A stretch of DNA of 64,000 bases from Gremmenia infestans (Eukaryota; Ascomycota; Leotiomycetes; Helotiales; Hamatocanthoscyphaceae): NCBI GenBank assembly GCA_032629725.1, contig JAFEVB010000022.1:558001-622000 (forward strand), given 5' to 3'. Within the stretch, counting starts at the first letter, position 1, and each line of letters opens with the position of its first letter. A program made the translations under genes and the position numbers. The notes beneath the pieces were generated by a model. That model saw only the letters and a program-made list of their open reading frames with translations. It was not told the DNA's origin and did not search any database. Below are positions 1-11,220 of this stretch, in pieces.

Positions 1-2480
1 TCATCTAGCTATGATCTTCTTGAGTGACAACGCCTTTCTTGAAAGAGATCTCACTCACGATGACATCAAGCCCAGGTAAGCTCAAACTACCTGCTATTTC
101 TGCAGCCAGATCTAACACGAGTGTAGATTGCTAGGACATTGGGGAACGTGCCCAGGTCTTACCCTCGTCTACGCTCACCTCAACTATCTCACCCGCAAGA
201 ACGACCTCGACCTAATTTACGTCGTCGGTCCCGGTCATGGAGCCCCAGCAATTCTCGCCTCTCTCTGGCTCGAAGGCAGTTTGGGACGATTCTACCCCCA
301 ATACTCAAACACCAAACAAGGTCTCCACAACCTAATCACAGGTTTCAGCACCCCCCACGGCTTCCCCAGTCACATCAATGCCGAAACCCCCGGAGCCATC
401 CACGAAGGTGGCGAGCTGGGTTATGCTCTCTCTGTTGCATTCGGTGCTGTGATGGATAAACCAGATTTGGTTGTGGCGTGCATTGTTGGTGATGGTGAGG
501 CAGAAAGTGGTCCTACTGCTACAGCTTGGCACGCGGCGAAGTACATTGACCCTGCTGAGTCTGGTGCCGTTATTCCTATCGTTCATGTAAACGGTTTCAA
601 GATCTCTGAACGTACCATATATGGATGCATGGATGATAAGGAAATGGTTACGTTGTTTACTGGTTATGGTTATCAATGCAGATTTGTTGAGGATCTTGAG
701 GATATCGTAAGTTCACAATTCCACCGCAAGAAAGTCGACGCTGATGATGTAGGACCGTGATCTCGCTACCAGCATGCAATGGGCTCTTGACGAGATTAGA
801 AAGATTCAAAAGGCAGCTCGGTCTGGCAAGCCCATTATGAAGCCAAGAGTAAGAAATGTCTAACCCCTTGTGGGCGAAGCCTGACAGAGATCACAGTGGC
901 CGGTCCTTATCATGAGAACTCCCAAAGGGTGGAGCGGACCAAAAATAGTAGACGGCGAATTCGTCGAAGGTTCTTTCCACGCTCACCAAGTGCCCCTCAT
1001 GGCAGTCAAATCCAACAAGGAGCAACTTGCAGACCTGCAAAAGTGGCTCTTAAGCTACGGCCCAGCAAAGCTCTTCACAGAAGCAGGAGCGCCCATTGAC
1101 TCAATCAAAAGCATCATCCCAGTAGAAGACCACAAAAGGCTCGGCCAACGGGCTGAAACCTACAAGTGCTACGAACCCCTCAGCGTCCCCGAATGGAAGC
1201 AATTTGGCGTCGAAAAAGGCATCGAACAATCCTGCATGAAAGCCATTGGCGACCTAATCGACCAAGCTTTGGTCAACAACCCGAAATCCCTCCGCCTCTT
1301 CTCGCCCGACGAGTTGGTGAGTAACAAGCTCGACGCAGTCTTCAATCACACGGGCCGCGACTTCCAATGGGACGAATTCAGCAATGCTCGCGGTGGCAGA
1401 GTAATCGAGATCCTGTCCGAGCATACCTGCCAGGGTTTCCTCCAAGGTTATACACTTACAGGCCGAACAGGCATCTTCCCCAGCTACGAGTCCTTCTTAG
1501 GAATAATCCACACTATGATGGTACAGTATAGCAAGTTCAACAAAATGGCGCGGGAGACAACATGGCGCACCGACATCTCCTCCATAAACTACATCGAGAC
1601 CAGCACCTGGACTCGCCAAGAACACAATGGCTTCTCACATCAAAATCCGAGTTTCATTGGCGCGGTGCTGAATCTTAAGCCAGGTGCCGCGAGAGTTTAT
1701 CTCCCGCCTGACGCAAATACATTCCTCTCGACCATCTCGCACTGCCTACGCTCCAAAAACTACGTCAACCTAATGGTCGGCTCCAAGCAACCGCAACCCG
1801 TCTTCCTGTCCGTCGAGGAAGCAGACGCACACTGCTGTGCCGGGGCCTCTATCTGGAAATTCTGTTCGACAGATTCCGGTCTTCGGCCTGATGTCGTGCT
1901 CGTGGGTATCGGCTCGGAGCTTATGTTTGAGGTTGTGGTGGCGGCGGCGATTTTGAGGAGGAAGGCTCCCGCGTTGAGAGTTCGGGTGGTGAATGTTACT
2001 GATCTGATGATTCTCGAGGCCGAGAGTGGACACCCGCACAGTTTATCCAATCAGGAGTTCAGTGCAATGTTTACAGCCGATAGGCCTATTCACTTCAACT
2101 ACCACGGCTACAGCAACGAGATCAAGGGGTTGTTGTTTGGACGGGAGAATATGGACAGGATGAGTATCGCTTGCTATAAGGAGGAAGGTAGCACAACGAC
2201 CCCGTTTGATATGATGCTGCGCAACGACGTGAGCAGGTATAACGTCATGGAGGCGGCGATCAAGGGGGCGGCGAAACACAATGAGAATATCAAGCTGGAG
2301 ATGAGTTCTATGCTGGGGGAGATTAGACACCAGGTTAGTAAGGTGCGGGAGTATATCATGGCGACGGGGAAGGATCCCGATAGTACTTTTGATATTCCTA
2401 GGTTTGAGGGGACGGTGTTTGGAAAGGAGAAGAAGGGCGAGGGAGAGGTGAGCAAGGAGGATGGGTTTTTTGTTAATTAA
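1..2480 (+). CDS. Phosphoketolase (xylulose-5-P/fructose-6-P), 5' partial
   Basis: Thiamine-diphosphate enzyme that splits xylulose 5-phosphate or fructose 6-phosphate with phosphate to acetyl phosphate plus an aldose phosphate, in the cytosol. The gene enters the window from the left. I join exons 1..75, 127..706, 753..848 and 897..2480; introns are 51, 46 and 48 nt with GT..AG ends and each junction keeps the frame. Family motifs continue across joins: KPRLLGHWGT over intron 1, GDGEAESGPTA (ThDP/Mg region) in exon 2, KPRWPVLIMRTPKGW over intron 3. About 778 residues are visible against roughly 800 for the family, so only some 20-40 N-terminal residues are missing. Stop is TAA at 2478-2480. 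Fungal phosphoketolases are widely thought to derive from bacteria; the introns here show long residence in the fungal genome. Identity is secure, the preferred substrate is not. Confidence 0.95.
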
Positions 2481-3539
2481 ACCAACTCAATTTCTCATAG
2501 CGTATTTGGAGGGGTTGGACAGGAAGGGCGTTCTTATCGGATTGGACAATTGAATGATAATCAGATCTCGCGCAGCGCAGGCTAGGCTAACTTAACTTTG
2601 AGCTTCATTATACCTGTATACCTAGACAAAGCAGTTCTACTTATATCAATAACAATACCTCCACCTCCACCTCCACTTCTACCCGGCTATTATCGGCGTA
2701 GATAGACAGGAATCTCAACTACAGCAGCGTGTGTACGTCCCTTGTACCGAGAGAGAGAGAGAGAGATAGGGAGATCGTCTTGCACCTTCCCTCCTATCCT
2801 TGCACAGCAACAATATATACTTGTCCTCAAACACCGGCTTGAATGTAGTATTCGTACCGGCGGACAAGCTCTATCCCCAAGCAGATATTATGATAGAACG
2901 AACGATAGACATTTCTTGACATTTGCATTGGGAGGGCAATGGAAAAAAGTAATCTGGTGATAGAAAAAAGAAAAACAAAAAAGAACCGAAAACGTATTAT
3001 TCCTGCTACATTTTGATTGTCTGATTTATTGCAACTTGCTAGGTAGGTAATCTCAATCGATTTAATCACTTGATTCATTCATTACCTGACACTTGGAAAT
3101 TTGTTAAAGGGAAATGTTACCGGGTAACACGACTAAGCATAGCATATCCCGGATCCCAGGAGACGAAACCTTAAATGGCAGATTCCGTTCCCCTGAATCG
3201 TACGTGCTCAGATTTTGGAAAGTTGGAAATAGCGTTTCGATTCTTCGCTTCTGGGTTATGTATAGTTATGTACTCATAAAGAGGGGCTCGGCGGGAGGGG
3301 ACTAGAATTACTTAATTATGATTCTCGTGGGTGTTTACTACTAGTAGGATACGGTAAAATGCCAGCCAGCCAGCCATTGGGGACCACCGACATCAGAGCG
3401 TAGGTAGGCTGTAGGACCCCGAAGCTATTTTATTGTGTGAATGGTAGACACGTTTATTAGGTGGCGGGAGGGAGGTGCGGACGCGAAAGGGAAGCGGACG
3501 AATGAAGGAAGTTGTGGAGGTGTAGTGAATATATAAAGT

Positions 3540-4080
3540 TTAAAGAAAAAGTATATTAGTGTAGGTGGTAGAAAAATGACCTTGGTTTAGATGTAGAGCG
3601 GGGAAAGTAACTTCTCCTCTTGTGAATCTTTAGAATAAGAATGCGGAAAAACATAGTTAGCCCTGAAGAATTATTAACTGTAATCGTTGATAGAGGACGC
3701 GGTGTGTAGAGGCAAGTCGACCTATAAAAATACTATATAGATAACCGTGCTACAAAGATTAGATCTAGGTACTTTATAGTTATCTCACATAGCTGATCCT
3801 ACAGTAGATAAGTAAGGCAGATGAGACACCCCCGATAAGATTTAATTAAGCTTTTCCTATAGATAATACGTAGATAGTACTTGTAGGGTTAGCATACAGT
3901 AAGGGTCCGGGCAAGTCTTACTACGCAAGCCGGAGGGGCCTCCTATCTTACCTAAGCTAGTGCTCCATAGTAATTCCACCACCACACTGCTAACCATTAT
4001 GACAAAACCATCTCTCAAATTCTTTCGTAAAAGTAACCCTTTACTTTATATATAAAGTTTTTCAACTCGAGAAGAAGAGA
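3540..4080. other. AT-rich stretch, possible decayed repeat
   Basis: Composition shifts to AT-rich with dense TA steps and stop codons in all frames, unlike the CT-rich DNA either side. This is what a repeat eroded by RIP-like C-to-T mutation would look like, but no terminal repeats or transposase fragments are visible, so the origin is a guess. Confidence 0.25.
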
Positions 4081-5794
4081 CGTCCACTCTACTCGTTACT
4101 CATATCTCTCTGCCAATGACTACATCTGGATTAGGGGATTCAAACTTTGGAGCCCCGAGCTTCTAGCGCCGTGTGTGCCGACTAAGCGGAGCGGGAAGGA
4201 TAAGATGAGATGGGACACCATAAACCTCGATCTGAGAGAGAAACGTGACATCATACATACCGAAAAGTACTGTACGAATACTGGAGCGGGTTTTGCGAGC
4301 TTTATGCTTGTACCAGTAATTTCAGGTAGATACTATATAATCAAATGTGTACGAGAAGGGGTTTTTTGGGTTGGAAAATAAGGTGAGAAGTAAGGGAATG
4401 GATGAAGAGAGGGGAGAAATAGAATATCCGGAATTAAAAATACTATTATTGCAGAAGAGGGCGATAGGAGAAGAGCAGAGTAAAAATATACCTACAGAGG
4501 TACCTCTCCAGAAGCTGAGGTTCGTTGAGTTGGTCAGAGCTTGGACCCCTATTCCTACAGTACTCAAAAAGTCAAAACCAGGAACGCTCTCCGTACGGAT
4601 GGGCCTCCGTACTCTTTCTTCAGGGTCCTGCATGTACCCTGGTACTTAGGCTAAGGTAGGTAAGCGTTGCCATCCTAGTCTACGGAGAGAACCTCCGTAG
4701 TCCTACAGTACTGTACAGTATTTCACTTAGGGTTATCATCCCATCATCCCACCATCCCATTCCATCCCAAAGATCGTCGTTCGTGCCAGCAGAAAGTCTA
4801 GATCGATAGGGCCCAGACCAGACCAGACCAGAATCCCCTACTCCACTCCCACCCTTCCCTTTCCCCTTCCCTTCAGGTTTTGCGGCATGCCGTCACCCTT
4901 TATCCTAAAGAAGGGTCTTTTCCGTATGGGGACTCCCTACTACTACGAAGATTACCGGCCGACCCCTACCCCTCTTTTGTCTTTTGTTTGTTAAAGTACC
5001 AAGTACCTCCGTAACTGAATCGTAACATCGAGGGTCTTGTGGTAAAAGTGGAGCATCTGACCCGTTTCTTCTTTTTCGAGTGACATGACTTGCATTTAGT
5101 ATATGATCGGATGTTAATGGCTTCAACTCTAGCTACTCGAGTAATACTAATAGAAATAATAATAGAAATGACCATCTTAAACAGTGAGCGTATCAGAGCA
5201 GCTCCAATACGATGTACCCTTTTCTTGTATTTATTACCAAATACGGACATCTCGGATAATAGATGAACATGCCATGCCACGCCATGCCATGCGCAAGAAT
5301 ATAAAGTACCTAGAGATTTAGCAATGACGCTGTACGGGGTAGTCCCTGGCCTGGTCTGGAAATAAGACAGATGCGATCCTACCTTACGGAGGCTTAGGCT
5401 TAGCTTGGATTGAGCCCCACTCACACTCTGCCTAGCCTAACCTAGCCTAGACTAGCCTAGTAGGCATTAGACCCTTTAGGTGCCATTGTCCCTGCCGCAC
5501 AATCCCATATCACCTCCCACAATCCCATCTCCTCGCTGTTTCCCTCCGCGATCCACAGCCTCTATTCTCCCATCCTATCACTCACTACTATTCCGACTCT
5601 CAGACTTTCACTCTCAATCTCAATTTCAATCTCACTTTCTTACTTAAGGTGAAAAGTACGCTGCTGCGCTGCACCTCCTTCCATTTACTCGACTCTCTCG
5701 ACTCACTCAACTCACTCGACTCGGATACTCGATACTCATACTCTATTACAAGCATTATATTATAAACTCTACTTTCGCTGTTCCTCCAGCTGCT

Positions 5795-5812
5795 CTCGAG
5801 TTGAAACTCGAG
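5795..5812. promoter_or_regulatory. 18-bp perfect inverted repeat upstream of the C2H2 gene
   Basis: Arms CTCGAGTT and AACTCGAG are separated by two bases, about 140 bp before the ATG of the zinc-finger gene. It could be a dimeric factor's binding site or, if transcribed, a short hairpin in the leader. Function is inferred only from symmetry and position. Confidence 0.3.
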
Positions 5813-5950
5813 ACGCATTAATTTATTTCTTCACCCAACAATCCCACGATTGATTCCCTTCGCAACAGAGGTTTCTGTACTTAGCATCCTCGGCTTCCAT
5901 CACACCCATCCTATTTGATTACACATTTGGTACAATTTCACAGAACCGCG

Positions 5951-6916
5951 ATGCAGGAAAGACCTAGTATGCCCGCCAGGGACTCCTCCGGCCGACACAT
6001 CTCCCTCCTGAACGATGATTCAATACTGGCAAGCAGCCGCATTCATCGTCCATCGCACGTGGCCCCGGATTTGATACGTTCGTCGTCAAGGGACTCGTTA
6101 CCCAGTAGTACTGCTTCTCCTACAACGCCAGACCTGACGCGCGCGGATTCCTTCGACTCCCACAGAACGTCCGAACCTCGTTCGCCCGTTACTCCAGACT
6201 CTCTCACCTCCGCCGCTGGACGACCTGATTCATTCACGAACAACGGAGGAGCGTATAAAAATTCTGTACAACCTTCAAAGTATGATCAAAGAATGCATCC
6301 TTTCGATTATAATTCCCAAAGCCAGTACCACATGCCATCCAGACAATCGTATCACGAACCTAGACAGTCTCCGTATCCGCATCCGCATGTCTACGACGAT
6401 GAGCCTTATCCAAATCGCAGTGCTAATGTTCCTATTACGGAGAGGGGTCAAAAGAGATACGTTTGCCGATTTGCGAATGAATTCAATTGCGACAAAACTT
6501 TTACAACATCTGGGCACGCATCACGCCACTCTAAAATCCACACTGCCGAGAAAGCAGTGCCTTGCTCTTACAATGGCTGCCCCAAAAAATTTACTCGGTC
6601 TGATAACATGAAGCAACATCTTGAGACGCACTTTAAAGAGCGAAATCGGTCCCCGACAACAGGCAGGCCAGGCCCTCCAGTCCTCACGAAACCAGCATGT
6701 ATCAAGAAAGTAGGCTACCAAAGTCGCAGCAGTTCCGTTTCGGAGCTGTCTCCTATCAGCACCGGCAGTTTGGACCCTGCTTTGAGGTTACCCGTCCCTG
6801 CATCTGCTAGTCACCCATACGATTTCAGTCCAAGTTTCGAGCACGCGCTAGATTCGCCCTCTAGAAGCGGCTTGGACGCTCTTGCGATGGCGGCAGCACA
6901 GGCTCCTCTACCCTAG
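5951..6916 (+). CDS. C2H2 zinc-finger transcription factor, FlbC/Nrg1 type
   Basis: Single-exon gene, 321 residues. I start at the ATG at 5951; the frame is open further upstream but has no earlier ATG. The first 175 residues are Ser/Pro/Tyr-rich and disordered, with many SP and TP sites. Two adjacent C2H2 fingers lie at about residues 180-240: CDKTFTTSGHASRHSKIH, then CSYNGCPKKFTRSDNMKQHLETH. The TTSGHASRH signature is shared with fungal FlbC (conidiation regulator) and, more loosely, with yeast Nrg1 (glucose repressor). The first finger has seven residues between its cysteines instead of the usual two to four. The tail is SP-rich and ends in an Ala-rich helix. The very long upstream region fits a developmentally controlled regulator. 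Family placement is good; choice between FlbC and Nrg1 roles is open. Confidence 0.85.
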   Translation: MQERPSMPARDSSGRHISLLNDDSILASSRIHRPSHVAPDLIRSSSRDSLPSSTASPTTPDLTRADSFDSHRTSEPRSPVTPDSLTSAAGRPDSFTNNGGAYKNSVQPSKYDQRMHPFDYNSQSQYHMPSRQSYHEPRQSPYPHPHVYDDEPYPNRSANVPITERGQKRYVCRFANEFNCDKTFTTSGHASRHSKIHTAEKAVPCSYNGCPKKFTRSDNMKQHLETHFKERNRSPTTGRPGPPVLTKPACIKKVGYQSRSSSVSELSPISTGSLDPALRLPVPASASHPYDFSPSFEHALDSPSRSGLDALAMAAAQAPLP

Positions 6917-8985
6917 ACTCGACGCTAGAAATTTGATCGCGAACCCTACTAGGTATCCGGATATTCCGAATATTTCGAGAGGTGTCACTGCTGTGTGTTT
7001 CAATCAGACCACATTTGTGCCTGACATGGGCATAGACATGAATGCACCTCAACCCCGCTATCTATGTTGGTGGCGCCACGCCTCACCCTTTCTGTCACTT
7101 TTTTTCTCGGGCGGGTTTCCTTGGAATATACCATGCACATGCACGAAGGGTTCCAGGGTCTCCCGGGACTGGGTATATGTTGTCGAATTCAGGGCCTCTG
7201 GTCTTCTGGTGTTGTGTTTATTGGGAGCGGGGTTTATTGGCTAGATAGTTTTGGATCGGAGGGCCTGGGCGCATGGCGTACGAATAAATAGGTCTCTGGA
7301 TGGGAGGACATCTTCCCCCTTTCTAACGATACAAACGGCCTCTGCAGGTTAGGTTTGGTATGGTCATACAATCCCCCCCCCATTACTGAATGATGGGGTT
7401 TTGGGGATTAAAACAATGATACCCGGTTCGAGTACAGCAAGCACACATAGCTTTGTGACTTGTACAAAAATTACTGTATATACATAAAAGAAGCAAATCA
7501 AAATAAAGTAATTCAACTATCATGAATGATTCATCTTCTTGTCTACAACCTCTACTTCGCTGTCTCCCTGCAACTCACAATACTTTTATTCCGAAACACA
7601 ACAACTGCCGTGACTGAGGTTTTCTAATAAAAACCTGGCCATCATACATAGCTACATACGTGTTACTAACCCAACACGCAAAACCCTGTTTCCCAAAACT
7701 CTCTCCCCGCCTTGACGGACATACCTCCGCTGCGCAACGCAACGTCGCACAGCATTCAGATCAGCACACATGGACGTCTAATCGTAACGTATAGCCAGAT
7801 AGCCAAGCCTTAATCGTCAAATGATGAGCTGGATCTGAAATTTGGAAGTAAGCGCGGTGGCGACTGGTCATGATGGTGATGATGATGATGGAGGTATGGA
7901 GTATTTGCTTGATTTTATGTTTATGTTTATATTGTATGTATTCTAGGTCTTGATCCTGCGAATTGGTGGTTGTATTGTACTGTACTGCATGTATGCTACC
8001 TCATGCGCTCGATTTCTAGATTACGGTGTATTGTCAGGAAGGTATGTCCTATCTCACGGTGAACCCGAGGTCTACAGTACAAGTGAGCAGCATATACGAT
8101 ACGTACGAGTGAGTTCCTACGTATCCGTATCGCATCGCAGGGTCCAAAATAAGGGACCTGAGCCTTGGTAGGTACTGTACTGTACTGTACTGTACTGTAC
8201 TGTAGGGCGGGGCGGGACATGCCTCTATTCCTACCGTATTGTAAGTCCCTAGGTACCTAGGTATTTATTGATTGTACTGTACCCTCCTGTGCGGTATACC
8301 TAAGGAGAAATAAATTAATTACCTATCCCCGCTTCTCATCCGGCGTATCGTATCGTGTCGTGTCGTGTCGTACGTACCGGTGATGTCTCCGCTGCCCTTT
8401 CATGGGGCTTGTGTGGTGTGTGGGGTGTGGATGAGAGCGAGAGGGGCGAATGAATGACGTGGTGGAGGGGGAGAATTTATCTGACCGGGGTCATGTCATG
8501 CATGGCATGTTGTTGTTTATGATAATTGTTACGTTGTTTCTGTTTTGAGAAGGAAGATGGAGAGAGAGAGGAAGAGGTAGATATGGACTAGGCCATGCTC
8601 GTACTTGTACTGTAAGGTATATGAATGATTTGGTTTTGACTTGTACTGTAGGTAGCTGTAAGTAAGTGAGTAACTAGGCAACCTCGTTTCATTGTAAGTC
8701 AAGTCGTACAAAGATATGGTGGAAGGAGGAAGGAATGAATAAATGTCAGAACAATCGCTGATTATCAGGTGTAGATTAGATGGGATGCTTGATCCATAGA
8801 AACGAGACAAACTAATAACGGAAACGATATTTGAGAAGTTTTTGATCTTCATATGTTCATCGAATATTGGTACAGCAAAGGCAAAACTAATAGCGACTTA
8901 ATACACCTACCGAACGCCATTTCCATATCATGCATGCATGCCCTAAACTCCTGTCTCCATATCCCCTTCCTCGGCCCCCAGATTT
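6917..8985. other. Gene-free spacer between convergent genes (2.1 kb)
   Basis: Contains the 3' ends of the zinc-finger gene and of PRP31. No coding frame with recognisable features. Simple repeats stand out: a C run near 7373, GAT and TTATG repeats near 7870-7935, a GTACT array at 8172-8204, GTGTC repeats near 8345-8370 and CATG-rich DNA near 8490-8510. Confidence 0.7.
8172..8204. repeat. GTACT pentanucleotide array
   Basis: About six tandem copies of GTACT. The same unit, as TACTGTAC fragments, is scattered through other spacers in this window (for example near 4700, 8600, 8640, 55130 and 55490), so it looks like a locally common spacer motif and not a unique site. Confidence 0.85.
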
Positions 8986-10916
8986 TCACTTCTTCAACGG
9001 CGTAGGAGGTGGTCCCATCTTCCCAAACCCCGTATCAACCTTTTTATTTGGTGGCAACGGAGGCGGTCCCATACTCCCACTTCCGCCCACCTGCGTGAAC
9101 GTTCCCCCTTTAAACCACCGGTCCTCCTCCGCCTTCCGCTTCCGACTCATCTCGGCCTGCATCTTCGGGTCAACTAGCTCGAGACCTTGAACAGGCGTAA
9201 ATGCTATCGAAGACGCTGTTCCCGATCCGGCACCCGCAGTTCCCACACCGCTGGCTCGTAGCCCCTTACCTCTCAAATCGATACCTGAGTTTGGACCCTG
9301 CCCAAAGCCGCGCAGAGAAGATGCAGAGCCGCCAACAGGAGTTGCGCCTCCCCAACCCTTGTTCTTCGCGCTCAACTTCGCCTTGGTACGTTGATCCACT
9401 TGCAGATTTCGGATGCGGCCTTCGTTTGCTTGTCCGATCATGCCGAGCCCTTTCGTTCCGTCGCCCATGCCGTAGCCGACTTCCTTTTCCTCCTTGCCAA
9501 AGATCATTCGGTTTTGTGCTTTGCGAAGATCCGTCATGGCAGTCGCTTCTTTGGCTTTGCGTGCTCGTCGGCCTCCACGCTTTCGGGCGGGCTTGTCATC
9601 TGGCGCTGGGAGTGCTCGTTGGCCTTTGTTTGGTGGGGGTTCGGTCAGTTTTTCAAGACGCTCGAGACAAGCTGCTTTGAGCTCTTCGCCGTTAGAGCCG
9701 TCGGGACTACTATGTACGCGGTCTACACGTGCTGCGAGGACTACTTTAGCGGACACGATACGCATAGCTTGTCGCTTCAAGTCGTTAGGAATTCCCCTAA
9801 TAATAGGTGAGTGGTACAGGAAACCCTGTTGTCTAACTCCCACGTTGGTCGCAAATCCGGTTCCCGACTGCTTCTTCGATCCGAGAGGTGGTAGATTGCA
9901 AGCTGGGGTTTTGGCAAGACCCGTTAATCCTCCAGCAAAATTTAGAAGTTGAGCTGCAGTCAGAGATCCGATGAGTGCTGTGAGATTAGGTGCAAATAGA
10001 TTCATACGTGATTGAACGTAATCTGTCAATGTCTTCTTTGCTCGGTCGAGTGCTAAAGTCATATCACAAGCACGCATAACTCTTTCAAGCTCAGCTGAAG
10101 ACATTTCTCGTCCCTTGGTTGTCGTAGCTTCCACTGTAACAATCATCACCGAGGGTCCATCTAGAACGGATCTTAAAGTGGTGCCCAGCTTGTTGTCTTT
10201 GGAGGTTTGAAGAGCCTTGATGCTTTCTTGGTCCATAGGACCATTCCCAATGATAGTTACGACCTTGGCGTAGTCCAAAGGATTGGTGACCAAAGTCTCT
10301 AGCTCGGGGAATCGAATGGAGTAATGATCCCGTATGTATTTATGAACAATCATGATCTCGGTGTCGATATTGGTAGATAGGGTATTCGATTGCGTCAAGA
10401 GGTGGTATTCGGGATTATCCTCGATGGAGCCTACGAATGTAGTTTGTTTGTCCGGAGGTAAAGATTGATAATGGGCGATTTTCTGTAGGTCGGAGGAAGT
10501 CAGGGCTAATACACGAAAGGCAATGTAAACCATGATCTCTTCAAGGGATAGAAGGGGGAAATGAAAGTGATGCTTACCTCTAAGACCGGTTCCAATGTCT
10601 TCATTAATCTTGCGACACTTCTCACATCGTCAACACCTCCCAACTCCATCTTCTCCACCTTCGCCTTTGTTTCTTCCTCATCCTCCACATCTACACCAGA
10701 GTCGTTGATTCCTGTCATTTCCTCATCCTCTGGGATCTCTTCCTCATCTCCATCTAGCTCCATCCCATCCGTAGTTGCGCTCGCGATAGCTGCCTTGTGG
10801 CCGTTCGAGGTTGCTCCATCGGCTTCGGGGAACAGACCCTCATTCTGCTGCTCTTCGCCTCCTTCTGAACCCGAATCCTCAAAGTCTTGCAGGAGTTCAT
10901 CTGCTAGAGTCGACAT
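8986..10916 (-). CDS. PRP31: U4/U6 snRNP-associated splicing factor Prp31
   Basis: Component of the U4/U6.U5 tri-snRNP that binds the 15.5K/Snu13-U4 snRNA complex and is needed for spliceosome activation in the nucleus. Exons (minus strand) 10578..10916 and 8986..10482, intron 95 nt with GTAAGC donor, CTGAC branch and CTACAG acceptor; the join reads LEPVLE-KIAHYQSL as in orthologues. Product 611 residues. It has an acidic N-terminus, a coiled region with the family signature HYSIRFPELETLV, the NOP domain from about residue 270 (SRMNLFAPNLTALIG, GGLTGLAK, GFLYHS), a basic KRGGRRARK tract and the Prp31 C-terminal domain (GTASSIAFTPVQGLELV). The gene reads away from CLF1, another splicing gene, across 304 bp. 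A frame beginning at 10533 is intron read-through, not a start. Confidence 0.95.
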
Positions 10917-11220
10917 TTTTGCTTCTTGTTATCTAAAGGCGCGTTGACAAGAAAGAGTGTCTTGGGACAAGGTTGTCAAGTTTATTTTGACTAGCGCGCA
11001 GCCTCATCTTTAGCGCGCTTTGACCTCAAAAATATTGCGAGGCTTGAACTCGTCAATCAGCCTCAAATATTCACCGCAAAACAGAAGCGCATAGGCGTTT
11101 CGGGGACAACCTCTCGAAAAAGCATTGGGAACATTGTCTGAACTCTTTTTATGTCCCAAAAGCTTCCGCACTCCTCTCATTTCTACCCTCCTTCCAACAG
11201 CCTTTGCGCAAACCGCCATC
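10917..11220. promoter_or_regulatory. Bidirectional promoter of PRP31 and CLF1
   Basis: 304 bp between the two start codons must hold both leaders and promoters. It contains GCGCG-rich DNA (GCGCGCAGCC, GCGCGCTTTG) in the middle and no obvious TATA box. Shared control of two splicing genes is inferred from geometry only. Confidence 0.6.

Larger units (their letters stand above)
2481..5950. other. Long gene-free spacer (3.5 kb)
   Basis: No supported gene. It holds the 3' end of the phosphoketolase transcript and probably a long promoter and leader for the zinc-finger gene at 5951. Visible structure: short CCA, GA, CCAGA, CATGC and CCTAG-type simple repeats, an AT-rich stretch at about 3540-4080, and a CT-rich tract at about 5590-5760 likely inside the leader. 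An open frame of about 100 codons at 4347-4649 has no recognisable domain and is overlapped by open frames on the other strand. Confidence 0.7.

Noticed and set aside
4128..4160. tRNA-like GGATTCAAAC box
   Set aside because: No matching acceptor stem, D-arm or anticodon arm could be folded around it.
4347..4649. 100-codon open frame with an opposing 103-codon frame
   Set aside because: Both strands are open over the same DNA, no motif, no exon partners.
9201..9952. Open frames of up to 159 codons on the plus strand
   Set aside because: Antisense to PRP31 exon 2, with no domain and biased composition mirroring the real frame.
10561..10947. 128-codon plus-strand frame, Ser/Pro-rich
   Set aside because: Mirror image of the acidic N-terminal exon of PRP31.
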